Part shown: piece after piece, positions 1-11,229 of the stretch | Layout: each line of letters starts with the position of its first letter | Position numbering within the stretch: the stretch's first letter is position 1 | Assembly: GCF_017916325.1 (NCBI RefSeq) | Contig: NC_090169.1 | Location: 229,501 to 293,500 of the forward strand | Direction: 5' to 3' | Source of the DNA: Leishmania martiniquensis | Lineage: Eukaryota > Euglenozoa > Kinetoplastea > Trypanosomatida > Trypanosomatidae | DNA: 64,000 nucleotides | Program-made: the position numbers and the translations under genes | Notes under the pieces: generated by a model | What the model saw: the letters and a program-made list of their open reading frames with translations, nothing else | What the model was told of the DNA's origin: nothing | Databases searched by the model: none

Positions 1-136
1 GCCGATCCAGTCGCGGATCAACGGGGCTGTCTACTACCGAAACAGGTCTACCCTGCGCCTGCTGGCCGACTGTGCGGCGGTGGCGGGCGGCCTCGCGGTC
101 CCTAGGCGGGCCAGCAGCGCCTCGGTGGCGCGGTAG
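1..136 (+). CDS. 3' end of glycosyltransferase gene, upstream tandem copy (partial)
   Basis: The reading frame is open from the window edge to TAG at 134-136. It encodes the last 44 residues of the same protein whose full copy ends at 3722, and the DNA is identical to 3587-3722. The 5' part lies outside the window, so it cannot be said whether this upstream copy is intact. Its job should be that of the complete copy: a Golgi-type glycosyltransferase with a GT2-like fold. The identity continues 535 bp past the stop codon, so both copies share the proximal 3' flank and perhaps its regulation. Confidence 0.8.
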   Translation, partial: PIQSRINGAVYYRNRSTLRLLADCAAVAGGLAVPRRASSASVAR

Positions 137-671
137 GCGTGTGCGATGCTGGTGGCCCGGGGTGGCGCTTTGCGCCGGAGAGAGACACGCACGCCGTCTC
201 GGGGTCTGACGCCTGCGAGACGTCGACGAGTCCCCGCACCTCCCGCATCTGTCACCGCCCCCTCCACCGCCACCGCTGCGCAGCCGTGCGAGGTCAGAGC
301 GCATCGTGCGACACGCAGAGAGAATCGGGAGGAAGACGACGGTGCCGGGTCGAAGGTGAGGAGACTGTGCACGGCGTATACAACTGCAAATGGAGGAGAG
401 GTGCGGCGCACTTCCTTTACCCTCACTTTCACTCCTTTTAGACCTCTGCGAGCCGAGTAGAGCGCTCGGCGAAAGGGTGAGCTTCCCCCTTCTGCCTATC
501 GTCCTCTCGGCATAATCAGCCCCAACTAATAGCGTGCAAACGTGCACGCTCACGTGCGCCTCCTCTGCTACGCATGTGCGTGCCCTTGGCGCATGCGTTG
601 GCTTCGTCTTCGGTTAGTCCTCTTTGTTTGTTAGGCACCCCGCTTAAGTGGCGGCAATCTTTTTTTCCGTT
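1..671 (+). repeat. Direct repeat, copy 1 of 2 (identical to 3587-4257)
   Basis: Bases 1-671 match 3587-4257 with an offset of 3586, and no mismatch was found by eye. The repeat covers the glycosyltransferase C-terminus and 535 bp of 3' flank. It ends in a T-rich run at about 660-671, after which the two copies differ. Its left end lies outside the window. This is the visible part of a tandem gene duplication. Confidence 0.93.
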
Positions 672-2107
672 GTGTATCTTCGCCTCCTCTTTCTTCCTTC
701 GGTGTATATGTGCAGAAAGTTGTTGTGCGCTCTGTGGTCACTGTGCCAGTTGATGCACAGGAGTCAGCAGGCGGATTAACCCAATGGACAGTGATTTCAA
801 CCCTCCCCTTCCTTCCTTTTTCCATCCGCTGTAACGTTTTTTCTGATACACAAATAATCGGCTGTGCGCAGTCCTTCCTTGTTCGGATGACGACGCCGGC
901 ACACTGCAAAAGGCCGTCCCCCCCTCCCGACGGCGCAGTCGGTGCCTCCGTCCCTCCCGGAGCCGCCTCAGCGCCCCTTTCCTTCTTCAGCGTTGTTTTA
1001 TTCCTAATCGATTTGGCCGTGGGCTTTATCTATTCTTTCGAGTTGCGTTTTAGTCAGCGTGCCATCCTGCAGCTTCCCCCATATCCACTTCATGCGGAAG
1101 GCCGCATGCTGCGAAGACATTTGGCCATAGTGTCCTCTTGAGCGCATGGCACCGTATACAAAGTCTGCGCAGCCATAACCCCATCATCACCACTCTTACC
1201 AAGCTTCATGCAACATCGTGACGCGGAGGGGGGCAAGAATATGTCCGAGTCCGTGCGGCGAATAGCACACTGTCTCTGTGTTCATCGCCACCAGTCATCT
1301 GAGGTCTGCTGGGTCACACCAACGCCGGTGTGACTCCCGTCGCAGCTGCTGAAGGGCAGCGTGGCATTCCTCACGCGTACGTTTCCTAGACAAATGCGGC
1401 CCGCCATGGCAGAGAAATTGCATCCCTAACTGTGAACGCATGTTCCGAGGCACACGTCACCAGCACGAGCAACAAGCGCAATGCATCCACCTCTTTTGGC
1501 TCCATCTAACCTCTCTCCCTTCATCCGCTTGGAGCAGAATGGGTTGTGTCCCATCGTTTCTTGATAGGAAGGGAGGAGGGTCCACATCTTCGTGCCCGTG
1601 ACAGTTTGTATGGGTGTGTGTGTGTGCGCGCGCGCACATGGGCATGACGCCAAACGGGAAACAGGCAAGCAAAGGAAAATGACGACGGTACACACAAGCA
1701 GAGAGAGAGACGGGCGTGACGGGGCGCACCTCGGCTGCGTCGGCTCCCCTTCCCCTCCCCCCTCCTCCTCCTCCTCCCTTCCTGAACAGGAGGGGAGAGG
1801 CCGCTTGGAGGTACTTTGGGGACCGCGCGCGCGCCAGCATTGCTCTCCGCACTCGCAACGCGTCTGTGCGCTTGAGAGAGGGGGGGGCAGGTGAAGCCGA
1901 GCAGCAGCCGACGCTAATGAATCCTGCCCCGCTACAAGGGCGTTTCCGCGGCACTGCCTTCAGCTGCACCGGTGCAAGTGCTCCCGCTTCGCCGCTCCCT
2001 GGAGCCCTTGCTGACTTGGCATCATGCGTTACACGCACCACGGGCCGTGAGGGCGGTATTGGGGTGTGGCGCCGCGCTCCTCTCCCCGCGCCCCAGACCA
2101 CGCACCC
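137..2107. other. Spacer between the tandem glycosyltransferase copies
   Basis: This is the 3' flank of copy 1 (137-671 duplicated, 672 onward unique) followed by the 5' flank of copy 2. It holds GT repeats near 1610-1640 and CT-rich runs near 1745-1780. Open frames here are either non-ATG or out of frame with the genes, have low-complexity composition, and are not accepted as genes. Confidence 0.6.
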
Positions 2108-2146
2108 TCCTTTGCTCTTCCCCCCGCTCTCTCTCACTCTGCGTAG
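2108..2146 (+). promoter_or_regulatory. Predicted spliced-leader acceptor (polypyrimidine tract + AG)
   Basis: A strong C/T tract at about 2108-2140 is followed by the first AG at 2145-2146, 46 bp before the ATG at 2193. This decides the gene start: upstream in-frame ATGs such as the one at 1716 would lie 5' of the trans-splice site and be absent from the mRNA. Confidence 0.6.
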
Positions 2147-2192
2147 TGACACGTACACTGCAACGCGCCCAATCAGCACCTTTCTGCGCCGG

Positions 2193-3722
2193 ATGCAGCC
2201 CATACACGGCACCCGACTTGTCAAGACACGTTTGCGGTGCGGCCGCCGCCGTCTCACCTCTCTGATAGCCGTCTCGCTCTTTCTCACCGTCGCCTCCGTC
2301 TTCGTCTCCCTAGAGCTCCTGGGGCTGAAGAGTGAGCCGATCCGCTCCGCCCCCCTCGCTTCCACACCGGATGCAGGCACGGTGCCGCAGCCCGACCGAG
2401 CGCCACTGGAACTCCTCAACTCGTTCCTCGATTGCCTTACCGCCCGCATAAACGTGGACCGCCACACTGGGACGGAGCACCCCATCCCCGATGACGACGC
2501 CAGCATCCCGTACATGGTCATGCCCGTGACGGTGGAGGAGAAGCTGATGGCGTCGCTCATATGCAACCTCACTGTGCACATCCACCGCATCGTGTACGTG
2601 CAGAACGGCGCCGTGCCCAGCATGACCGCCTTTCTGTGCGCCGTGGTCGCCGCTCTCCCCTTCACGCAGCGCGTGCGCGTGATGCGAAAGCCCGGCAACT
2701 TCGGCTACGCCACTGCGCTCAACCTGGCGGCGCGCGACTTCCTCACGCTGCCTTTCGACGAAGCACCGTTCTTCCTTATGGCCAACAACGACGTGCTGCT
2801 GCCTGGCGGCATGATGAAGAAGGCGCTGCCGCTGTTCTTCAACGCGTCCCGCGCGGGCCGCAGCATGCTGGATAAGATGGAAGCGGAGGTGGCGACGGAG
2901 CCGAACGAGTACACGCCGCCGCAGTTCCGTGACGTGCCGCTGCGCTCCACAGATGGTCGCCACGTGCTGGTGACGTCGCGCCTCCTGCCCGACCGCATCC
3001 GCTACCAGCCGCTGCAGCAGCGCCGCGCCGCCTTCGCGGGCTTCTACGGCGACCTCTACCCAGATGTACAGGACCAAACGGCGCTCTGGGCAGTGACGCG
3101 GCTCGCGCTGGAGGTGGCCGGCTTCTTCGACGAGAACTGCTACCCCGCGTACTTCGAGGACACGGACCTTAAGCGCCGTCTTCGCCTGCTTGGCTTCCAA
3201 GAGCTTCGAGTCCCGGGCTGGGAGCAGACGCCGCTGTTGCACATCGGGGGCGGCTCACGGTCTGGGGTGGGGGAGCTCTTTGCGCCTCAGTTCGCGAAGG
3301 AGGCGAACGCCTTCCTGCAAGGGTCCTCTGCCATCATAAATCGAGTGTATTGGAGACCATACGTGCTTATGAAGTACGGGCCTGTGGAGCCTAACGACCT
3401 CGCGGTGATGGTCGAGCCGAACAAGGAGGATGGCACACCGCTGGACGCCTTCGTTATCAACGAGCGGCGCCGCTGCGTCATCGAGCAGCTAGAGCAGCGG
3501 CTGATCGACACGTTTGTGGCCGACCCGCTGACACCCGTCTCGGTCATCTGGGATATCATCAGGGGCGCGGAGTGGGGGGATGGGAAGCCGATCCAGTCGC
3601 GGATCAACGGGGCTGTCTACTACCGAAACAGGTCTACCCTGCGCCTGCTGGCCGACTGTGCGGCGGTGGCGGGCGGCCTCGCGGTCCCTAGGCGGGCCAG
3701 CAGCGCCTCGGTGGCGCGGTAG
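2193..3722 (+). CDS. Type II membrane glycosyltransferase, GT2-like (complete copy)
   Basis: Encodes 509 residues. A short basic cytosolic tail (Arg/Lys-rich, residues 8-20) is followed by one hydrophobic segment at about 21-40, the usual signal anchor of a Golgi glycosyltransferase. The lumenal part carries GT2/rhamnosyltransferase-type signatures: a GNFGYATALN nucleotide-sugar block, N198-N199-D200-V in place of the DxD metal site, and E322-D323-T324-D325-L with the following Arg-rich helix, normally the catalytic-base region. By family knowledge it should move a sugar from a nucleotide donor onto a surface glycan. In Leishmania, side chains of phosphoglycans are an obvious candidate acceptor, but donor and acceptor cannot be read from sequence. 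The start at 2193 is chosen because the acceptor AG lies at 2146. It belongs to a tandem pair or array with the gene ending at 136. Confidence 0.8.
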   Translation: MQPIHGTRLVKTRLRCGRRRLTSLIAVSLFLTVASVFVSLELLGLKSEPIRSAPLASTPDAGTVPQPDRAPLELLNSFLDCLTARINVDRHTGTEHPIPDDDASIPYMVMPVTVEEKLMASLICNLTVHIHRIVYVQNGAVPSMTAFLCAVVAALPFTQRVRVMRKPGNFGYATALNLAARDFLTLPFDEAPFFLMANNDVLLPGGMMKKALPLFFNASRAGRSMLDKMEAEVATEPNEYTPPQFRDVPLRSTDGRHVLVTSRLLPDRIRYQPLQQRRAAFAGFYGDLYPDVQDQTALWAVTRLALEVAGFFDENCYPAYFEDTDLKRRLRLLGFQELRVPGWEQTPLLHIGGGSRSGVGELFAPQFAKEANAFLQGSSAIINRVYWRPYVLMKYGPVEPNDLAVMVEPNKEDGTPLDAFVINERRRCVIEQLEQRLIDTFVADPLTPVSVIWDIIRGAEWGDGKPIQSRINGAVYYRNRSTLRLLADCAAVAGGLAVPRRASSASVAR

Positions 3723-4257
3723 GCGTGTGCGATGCTGGTGGCCCGGGGTGGCGCTTTGCGCCGGAGAGAGACACGCACGCCGTCTCGGGGTCTGACGCCT
3801 GCGAGACGTCGACGAGTCCCCGCACCTCCCGCATCTGTCACCGCCCCCTCCACCGCCACCGCTGCGCAGCCGTGCGAGGTCAGAGCGCATCGTGCGACAC
3901 GCAGAGAGAATCGGGAGGAAGACGACGGTGCCGGGTCGAAGGTGAGGAGACTGTGCACGGCGTATACAACTGCAAATGGAGGAGAGGTGCGGCGCACTTC
4001 CTTTACCCTCACTTTCACTCCTTTTAGACCTCTGCGAGCCGAGTAGAGCGCTCGGCGAAAGGGTGAGCTTCCCCCTTCTGCCTATCGTCCTCTCGGCATA
4101 ATCAGCCCCAACTAATAGCGTGCAAACGTGCACGCTCACGTGCGCCTCCTCTGCTACGCATGTGCGTGCCCTTGGCGCATGCGTTGGCTTCGTCTTCGGT
4201 TAGTCCTCTTTGTTTGTTAGGCACCCCGCTTAAGTGGCGGCAATCTTTTTTTCCGTT
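3587..4257 (+). repeat. Direct repeat, copy 2 of 2 (identical to 1-671)
   Basis: This is the second copy of the 671 bp repeat. Just after the break at 4257 there are about 27 bp not present after copy 1. A shared short stretch (TGTGTATCTTC) then follows in both copies before they diverge fully. The junction is therefore an indel next to a T-run rather than a clean end. Confidence 0.93.
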
Positions 4258-5239
4258 TATTCTGAACTGGGAATTCTCTTGCATGTGTGTATCTTCCTTT
4301 GCCTCGAGGGCACCCGCCGCCGTTGCTGTGGGCTATGGGGAGGGTGTCACTTTTTGCGGGGGTACAGCTCGTCTCTTGGCTTATGGGGGAGGCGGTCTTC
4401 TGTGCGGAATGTGTCGCGGGTACTTGTAATGGCAGCCCCACTTCCAACGAGCTCGCTGACGCTCCTGTAGCTTTTTTTATTCTATTGGACATGAAGGCCT
4501 CTGAGGCTGTGTGCGCCTCTGTCGCCATTGCTGTGGCGTTCATGTTGGTTTATTTGTTTTTACTGTGTCTTCGCACTTTCCTGAGAGGGAGGGAGCCATC
4601 GGTGGCACTCAATGGTGCATTTCCCTTCCGTGTCCATATGCCGAGATGGGCGTTGGGCGGCTCTTTTTGCGCTCTCTCTTTCTCTTTCATTTCTGACAGG
4701 CACACACACGCACACCTCTCGCTCTCTCACCACTTCCTTCCTCATGAGGTAGCGTCTTCTGCCCTCGCGCGTGCTGACACTGGTTCGTCGAACCTCAGCG
4801 AGTGCGTTTTTCTTCTCTGCCAAGCTCTCTGCAGTTCGCATGTGTGCGCTGCTGTCTCTGTCGCCCTGCAAGCCCCATCAATGCTGCTCTCCTCGCGCAG
4901 CTTCGTCTAATGTTGGGGCTAGTTGTGGCCTTGGTGCCTACCTGCAGAGGGTCACCACAGCGTTCTCGTACCCTCAGTTCTGGAGAGGCGCATCTGTGAA
5001 TGCCCACATCGATCCTGTTCGTGAGGCTCTCTCTCATGCGGCAAGTGGATCTCTCGCCTTCTGTGCGTAAGCCGCGTCACATAGTCATAATGCGCTCCCC
5101 CTCTCCCCTTCCCTAATGTCTTGCTTGCTTCTCTGAACTCGAGTTGCCCTCGGCGCCTCCATCTTGATCGGCTCCTTTGCCAGACACACAGACGTCCGCA
5201 CACCGAAGCGGAGCCTAATTTTCGTGTAGCCGCTGCCAA
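3723..5239. other. Spacer downstream of glycosyltransferase copy 2
   Basis: 3723-4257 is the duplicated 3' flank; 4258-5239 is unique. A predicted trans-splice site for the next gene is the AG at 5182-5183 after a C/T-rich stretch, 57 bp before its ATG. An open frame at 4335-4910 has a hydrophobic run but low-complexity His/Ser-rich composition and no good acceptor context, so it is not called. Confidence 0.55.
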
Positions 5240-6010
5240 ATGGATGTGATTCCGCCTGAGTACGACTCTGTGACCAGAGAGCGCGTGTACCGACAAGAAT
5301 GGCTGGAGTACTTCCACTACATTGGTTTCGAGGCAGCGATTCGCGATTACCCCGCGGAGTACCGCGCCCTCTTCCCTCGTGGCCATCACAAGCCGCCTGC
5401 GATGCCACCCCCGCTACCCGTTGGAGGGACGACGTCGCAGGCGGCACCCACCTCCGCCGCCGAGGCAAACCTGTTCATTGTCGATGATGACAAGATGACC
5501 AGTAGGGGCAGCGACGCCGACGAGAGCTGGTCCTCGCTTATCTCCTCGTCCTCGTCTTCCGACGTCTCGACACCGCGCAATATCCACCGTGAGGATGCGC
5601 GATCCGAAAGAAGCGAGCGGGCAGCTCGTGATGAGCGCATCAGTCGCCGGCCGACGTCGAGCCGTCACGATGACCACCACCACTCAAGCCGACGCCACCG
5701 CGACCGAGATAGTGATGAGCATCGGCGGCGACAGCGCAGTGACGAGGATGATCGGCGGCACCGGTACCGGCACCATGGCTCTCGAGGAAGCGACCATCAC
5801 CACACTAGTACCAGCGGCACAACCCGTCGTCGCCGGCGGTCTGGTGACCGAGATGACCGCGACGATCGTCGCTTGTCACGCTTGCACGGCAGCGAGGAAA
5901 GTAGTCGCCGACATCGGCGAGAGACAGCGATCAGCAGCTCGCGTAGTCATGCGTATGACGATCGTCGTGAAGACGCGCTGCGCCGCCGTGAAAACACACA
6001 TCGGCGATAG
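5240..6010 (+). CDS. RS-like Arg/Ser/His/Asp-rich protein, conserved-looking N-terminus
   Basis: Encodes 256 residues. The N-terminal 50 or so residues are ordinary and aromatic-rich (several Tyr/Phe/Trp, ending near ALFP) and look folded. A Pro-rich linker follows, then from about residue 95 a highly charged tail of alternating Arg, Asp, Ser and His with many RS, RD and HH dipeptides. Such tails are typical of nuclear splicing or RNA-processing factors in other eukaryotes. No RRM or zinc finger is visible, so an RNA-processing role is inference from composition only. The start is the first ATG after the predicted acceptor at 5183. It could equally be a disordered scaffold. Confidence 0.72.
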   Translation: MDVIPPEYDSVTRERVYRQEWLEYFHYIGFEAAIRDYPAEYRALFPRGHHKPPAMPPPLPVGGTTSQAAPTSAAEANLFIVDDDKMTSRGSDADESWSSLISSSSSSDVSTPRNIHREDARSERSERAARDERISRRPTSSRHDDHHHSSRRHRDRDSDEHRRRQRSDEDDRRHRYRHHGSRGSDHHHTSTSGTTRRRRRSGDRDDRDDRRLSRLHGSEESSRRHRRETAISSSRSHAYDDRREDALRRRENTHRR

Positions 6011-7100
6011 AAACTCCGTTTTCTCTCTTGTATCTCTCTGGGTGTGTGTGTGTGTGTCCTCGAGGAGTTCGTTCGGAGAGTGGAATACCGCAAAGGCACT
6101 GGCTGGACTGCCCGCCGTGCTCTCTCCTTCTGCCTAGAATGGATCAGCTCACTTGCACGGCGCGCGCACTCTTCCCTTATTCCGACCTCTTAAGTGTTGA
6201 CATAACCTGATGCTCGTGCTGAAAGCGTGCACTCTGCAGCACGCTCTTCAGTGCCGCATGCGGCATCCTCCTTCCCATTATGGCGTTAGTAGAACAGAGC
6301 TGACAGTAGAGTGGCGTCATCGGTGCATCACCTTCGCCATCCGGCCGCGCAGCAGAAGGCAAGATACGTCTATATGAATCTATATCCGCCGACACCTCTC
6401 CCAGGGCCCCGCTACCGCGATACGCCTTCTCCAGCACAAGTGCATGTTAGCATAACGACTCCATTCTCTCGAGGGCGGGGGAGGGGCATGCGCCATCGCG
6501 CTGCGTAGAACTATCATGGTCAGACGTCATATTCATGTGCCTTTTTTCTCTCGACATGCCCCTCCCTTTTCTCTACTGCGTCCATGCACCCTCATGATTT
6601 GCGGCTATCATATGCCTTCCTACGCGATGCAAGACTGTCCGCCCTCATCCGAAAGTGTCGTAGTACGCGTCTAACACACGCGCACAATACACTTCATCCT
6701 CCCGCTTCCCTCCCCCACCCTCTTCCCGTGTGGATCTCCAGCCCTCTCCTGCTGCCTCTGCTGCTGCTTTCTTTCTTTCCCACCCACTAATCACCATGCA
6801 TACATCCCCTTTCACTCCAGCCAGCGACACATCATTCTCTCTAGGAAGAAAAAAAAATAACGCTCTTGCTTCGGACCAATTGCCGTGTTACGTTTCATTG
6901 GACTCGACTGAGACCGCCCTCTTCGCATCTAGAATGCTGTTAGCACACTCCCTCGCTCTCTCTTCCTCCTCCGTGTCTTCGCCCTACGCCAGCGCGTGGG
7001 TTCAGCGGCCCCGACGGGACTCTGTGGAAAAGATGCGCTGAGGCCCATCATGTCACACTCCGCGGGGCCTCACTCCGCCCCATTCCCTTCCTCACGCCGT
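6011..7100. other. Spacer, no gene seen
   Basis: 3' flank of the RS-like gene, with a GT repeat near 6040-6057 and several C/T tracts (for example 6700-6785). No ATG-led frame with gene-like composition was found. Confidence 0.5.
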
Positions 7101-8649
7101 AGGAGCCATGCCAGACAGGGAACACTCGGCATGCGGCTGTTGTCTTCGTGGTAGAGAGGGGGCCCTGCCTCCGTGCAGCTCCGATGGGCTCGTCCCGGGG
7201 CAGCATCTGTATGCGGGCTTCTCGTGTGTGTGTGTGTGGCCGAGCCTCGTGCGGCCCGACGTTGGCGAGACTGGACGAGCATTACAGCGGCCGCCGATCA
7301 GGCCCCGTAGGCGTCGAAGACCGGGGCAAGAGGCGGGTCTCCTACGCGCGCGGTGATCGTGATTCCGGGTGACGCCATCGCTGTGCAGTTGAGGGCGAGG
7401 GCAGAGGTGCCCAAGTAGCTCATGCGTTGCGTCGAGGATGCCGCCTTCCGCGCCCGTTGCCGAGAGAAGGAGCGGGCGCTGGCCCGGCAAGGGGTGTAGC
7501 GAGCCTGAGAGAGTCCATGTGCGGTGCTGCCTCCGCGGAGTCCTCGTCTCGGACTGACACGCACAGAATACAATCTGCGCGGGTGCTCCTCCAAAGCGCC
7601 TCCTACGCACACAGTCAGCGCCGGGTCACTCTGCAGGTGGCGTCAGGGGTTGCACTGATGGACGCACAGCGACTTGGAGCGCGAGCGGTCCCCCTGGTGT
7701 GGCCCGTCGGCGCGGTACGCACCTGGGGAGGATGAGGACTTTCAGCGCAGCCCAGCGAACGCGGGCCCTGAGAGCTCCTTTCGATCGAGGGGGGAAGGGG
7801 TGCCGCTTTTGGTGCCGTCTGGCCCCAGGGCAGCGTGCGCCGTGACCCGCTAGACGCCCACGTCACCTAAATCCTCGGTATCAGCTCGCGCAGCGCCCGG
7901 GCTCGCACATGCTGCTGCTCCCCGTCGTCATGTTCTCGGTGATCTACGGCGTCACGTTTAACAGCCGGGACATAACGCCACCTGTGAGACACCCCCGATT
8001 GTCGCGCGGGCTGGCCGTAGCCAGCGCGCTAGCATAGGAACGCGTGTCCGTAGAGGTACAGGATGAAACGGGTGCGCCAAGACGGAAGAGAGGGGGGCAG
8101 CCGGGAGGCTAGGGCATTCCTTCACTACCCCCCACCCCCACCCCCCCTCGACACACACACACACAGCCAGCACCCGAATACACCACCGCACCTCTTGAGG
8201 TGCGTGGGGCGATTCCCACGGAATGTATGGAGCGCGGCAAGGTGGCGCCGCCTCTGCACGCGGTGCCAGCTGTTTGCTGGCACGAACGACCGTCCGGCGG
8301 ACACCGCAGGACATGACCCCGGGTGCGATTGGGGCGTTGGTGTCACCCGCCCAGGTCCCCATCATGACTCAAGACGGGTCGGTGAGCCAGCCCACACACG
8401 AGCCACCTGCTCCTCCCCACATGGGAGGCCGCCAGGCGCCTAGTCGAGATGGTCCTGTACTTCGGGGCGGAGGCCAGGACGAGGCCCCTCCGCCCAGGTG
8501 TCTTCTACGCCGTGCGCGGCGGCGGAGCTGCGAGCCCGGCACCGTGGCCGCAGGGTGCCGTTAGGTGAGATATACAAAACGAGCCGCTGCCCGCGCGCCA
8601 TGCCCCGTCCTGAATCACGGACACTTTGGCGCGGCGCACTCGCGCAGCG

Positions 8650-9860
8650 CACAGCGTAAGGAGAGGAGCGAGTCTGTGCCTGCTGGTGGTCCTGCTAGAC
8701 TCTGGTCGGCTGCTGAACGCGATACAGCCGCCCAGCAGGCCCTTGTCTCCCTGTTGTGCTGCCCAGCGGCCACCCACGGTACACCACGCTGAGGGGGAAG
8801 CCGGGGGGGGCAGGTCATGCGGGGCCTGGCTTGGTGGCGTGCCACCTTTGTAGCACGCAAGGGGCGGGCTGCAATCTTGTCGGACTGGGCACTACCAGCG
8901 CCGCTGCTTGTCAGTTGTGTAGAGGCCGTGAGCGTTCCTGTCGCTTGTGTGGCAATGCGACCGGTGCGAAGGTGCAGGGTGGCCGAGCTGTGTGGACTGC
9001 TGTGCGGGCGCCCGTGTGAGGCTGCAGGCATGGCCGAGTGCTGCAGCTTCTACGTCGCCCTGTGATGGGCCCTGCCTTTCCCTGTGATGGGAGGGAGCCC
9101 CGAGTAAGGCAGGGAGGCGATTCATCTTGTGGCCGCGAGAGGTGGGCAAGCGGCTTGCCACGAAGAGGTGCACGGCCGGCGCCGAACTGGGCGGCCCGCG
9201 GCGGCAGCGCGCTCTGGGAAGCGCATGTGGGGGTGATGCAACTGAAAGCGCCGCCCTCTTTTCTCGCGCCACTGGCAGGGGATGGCGGCTCAGCGGAGCG
9301 TCGTGCCGGCGGGCTGTGGTTTGAACGGTGAGGCAATGCAAACGATCGCCGGCAACTGCGCCGGCCACCCCTCTCCCACGCCGCGCGACTTGCCGCGAAT
9401 GCGGAGACTGACGTGTGAATGGGCGACATGCGGCTTGCAGGCACGTGTCGAGCAGCGCAGCCGGCGGTAGTGGCAGCTGGCTGGCTCCGCGTCAGTCCCA
9501 GCCAGGTCGGAGCCGAGGGCGCTCCTCCTCCCCCCGCCCGCACCTCCTCGCTCAGTCTTGTGGGGCTGCCGGGGCCGCGTGCGACGGCAGGGCGAAGCCA
9601 GTCGGCATTGGGGAGGAAAAGACCGCCACGTAACGGCGCACGGAATCAGCGTGATACCGGACGACGGGGCCACCTCGGGCGTCCCTTGCGACGACTGTGT
9701 GACCGTCAGCGCAAGTCGCAATGATGCCGGCTCACCGGTTTCAGGGGCGTGTCAATGGGGCGCGGGGACTACTCTCGATGCAGTGGTGCTGCTTGCTGCG
9801 TGGCTCATCGCTGGCCGCGCTGTGGTCGAGTACGCAGGGCGGGCGGAGCGAATCGCTCCA
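8650..9860 (+). pseudogene. Reverse-transcriptase-like remnant, multiply frameshifted
   Basis: Reading across frames gives, in order: an AxxLxLLVVLLDSGRLLNAI-like block (8660-8727); an RYTTLRGKPGG-like block (8780-8815) of the kind that precedes the GVPQG motif in this clade; ATESAALFSRATG (about 9240-9280), resembling the KTE-TLF stretch after the catalytic YADD; a GWLRVSPSQVG/LAQSCGAAGAA pair (9470-9590) like the thumb; and a DAVVLLAAWLIAGRAVVEYAGRAER-like helix split over 9768-9860. The catalytic YADD itself was not found. In-frame stops and frameshifts rule out function. The resemblance is qualitative. Confidence 0.4.
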
Positions 9861-11229
9861 GTGCGCCGCAGCGAGTGCAGAACGGGTGTATCACGCCGAT
9901 GACGGCGGCCGACACGGCACGGGGCAGATGGAGCGCCGCGTGCGTGAGGCGGGGCGGCAGAGCGCGGGCACGCGGTGGTATGACCCGACGCCATCGCTGG
10001 TGTGAGGCAGCGGAACGCGGAACGGCGTTCGGCGCAGTCGCGATCCCTTCCTACCTTTTTTGTTGTGTCCTTCGATTGGAGAGGTGGCCTCAGCTTTACG
10101 TCGACGGCACGTCTGCCCTCGCTTCTGCGCGCAGGGGGTGCACCCGGTGAGCAGCAAGGCTGTCAATGCGAGGCTCCAGGGCTGCATGGCTCATCTGTCC
10201 TACGTGATCCGCGGCCCGCTGCAGAATGGACGGCGAAAGGTCCGCTGGTGGCGCCGGGGAGGCGAGGCAGGCACCTGCGCCGGAAGGACGACGGCACCCG
10301 CATCATCGCCCGCACACGCACAGACGCATGGCTCACATACGCGCATCTATGTGCCTACACGAAGCGCTGCGTAGGAGGGCCAGGGCGGGCATGCCGCCTT
10401 GCATGGCGTCGTGTCGGCACATATACGGCCCTGGGGTGTCTGCCCCTCGAAGTGGTTGCGTCTGGGAGCGCGCGCCTTCGCCCTCCTGCCGCATTCGCTT
10501 GCAGACGCATCGTGTGGGTCATGAGTACGCGCATGGCTGCTTGAGCGCACGTCAGCAGGCGCGTGTGGGAGCGTGTGGATGCACGAGGGGCGCACCGGCA
10601 TCTTTGCTTCATCTGGTCTGCTTCCCCCTCCCCCCCGCGCTCTCCCCACATCAGCGTCGCCCCGGCAAAATGTGCTGTGCTTTGCGCTGCCAAAGGCGGA
10701 GAAGAAGCTGAAAAGGAGCGGCATCACAGTCATCACCACTGCTGCGCATCTGCGCATGTTGTTTCCGTGCGCCGCTTTCTCCTTTTCTGTGCCGCACCTC
10801 ACTTACACCGTGATGATACCGAGGAGGAGGCAGGCACAGCGTGTGGCGAGGGAAATACCGGCACCTCGAGGGGGGGCACGCGCACGCACACGTCCTGTCC
10901 GAGTAAAGGAGCCTCAGCGAGTGCGCTTCGTGCATGTGGTCCTCAGAGGTGGGAGGGAAGGAGGACCACAGGCAGAAAGGGAAAAGCCTTCCGAGCGCGC
11001 TTGCAGAGTCTGTCATGCCCCCCCCGCCCTTCTCTTCCATCCCTCGGCATATACTGCGGTGCAGCACCCGCAGGAAGGCCCTGCAGCTGCGGTGGAGCCG
11101 CCTAGCTCTCTATCCCGTGGGCCACGCCTTCATCGTTGGCCGGCCCTCAGTGCCGCTATCGCATGGTAATTGCGTTGTGGGAGTGGTGGAGGCGAACAGC
11201 AGCGGAATTATAGCTGCGCTAATGAGTGG

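Noticed and set aside
1457..2698. 413-codon minus-strand open frame overlapping the glycosyltransferase gene
   Set aside because: It lies opposite a well-supported gene and its acceptor, is Arg/Ser/Ala-rich as expected from the antisense of GC-rich coding DNA, and has no domain.
2310..3242. 310-codon minus-strand open frame
   Set aside because: Antisense shadow of the glycosyltransferase catalytic region; composition is His/Val/Arg/Glu-rich without motifs.
4335..4910. ATG-led 191-codon frame with a hydrophobic stretch
   Set aside because: Low-complexity, overlapping C/T and CA repeats, no clear acceptor, no conserved motif. It is more likely the 3' flank of the glycosyltransferase.
7092..7610. 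Minus-strand frame of 172 codons
   Set aside because: Considered as a possible antisense gene, but it overlaps a second minus frame of similar length, lacks domains, and the region is better explained as decayed sequence.
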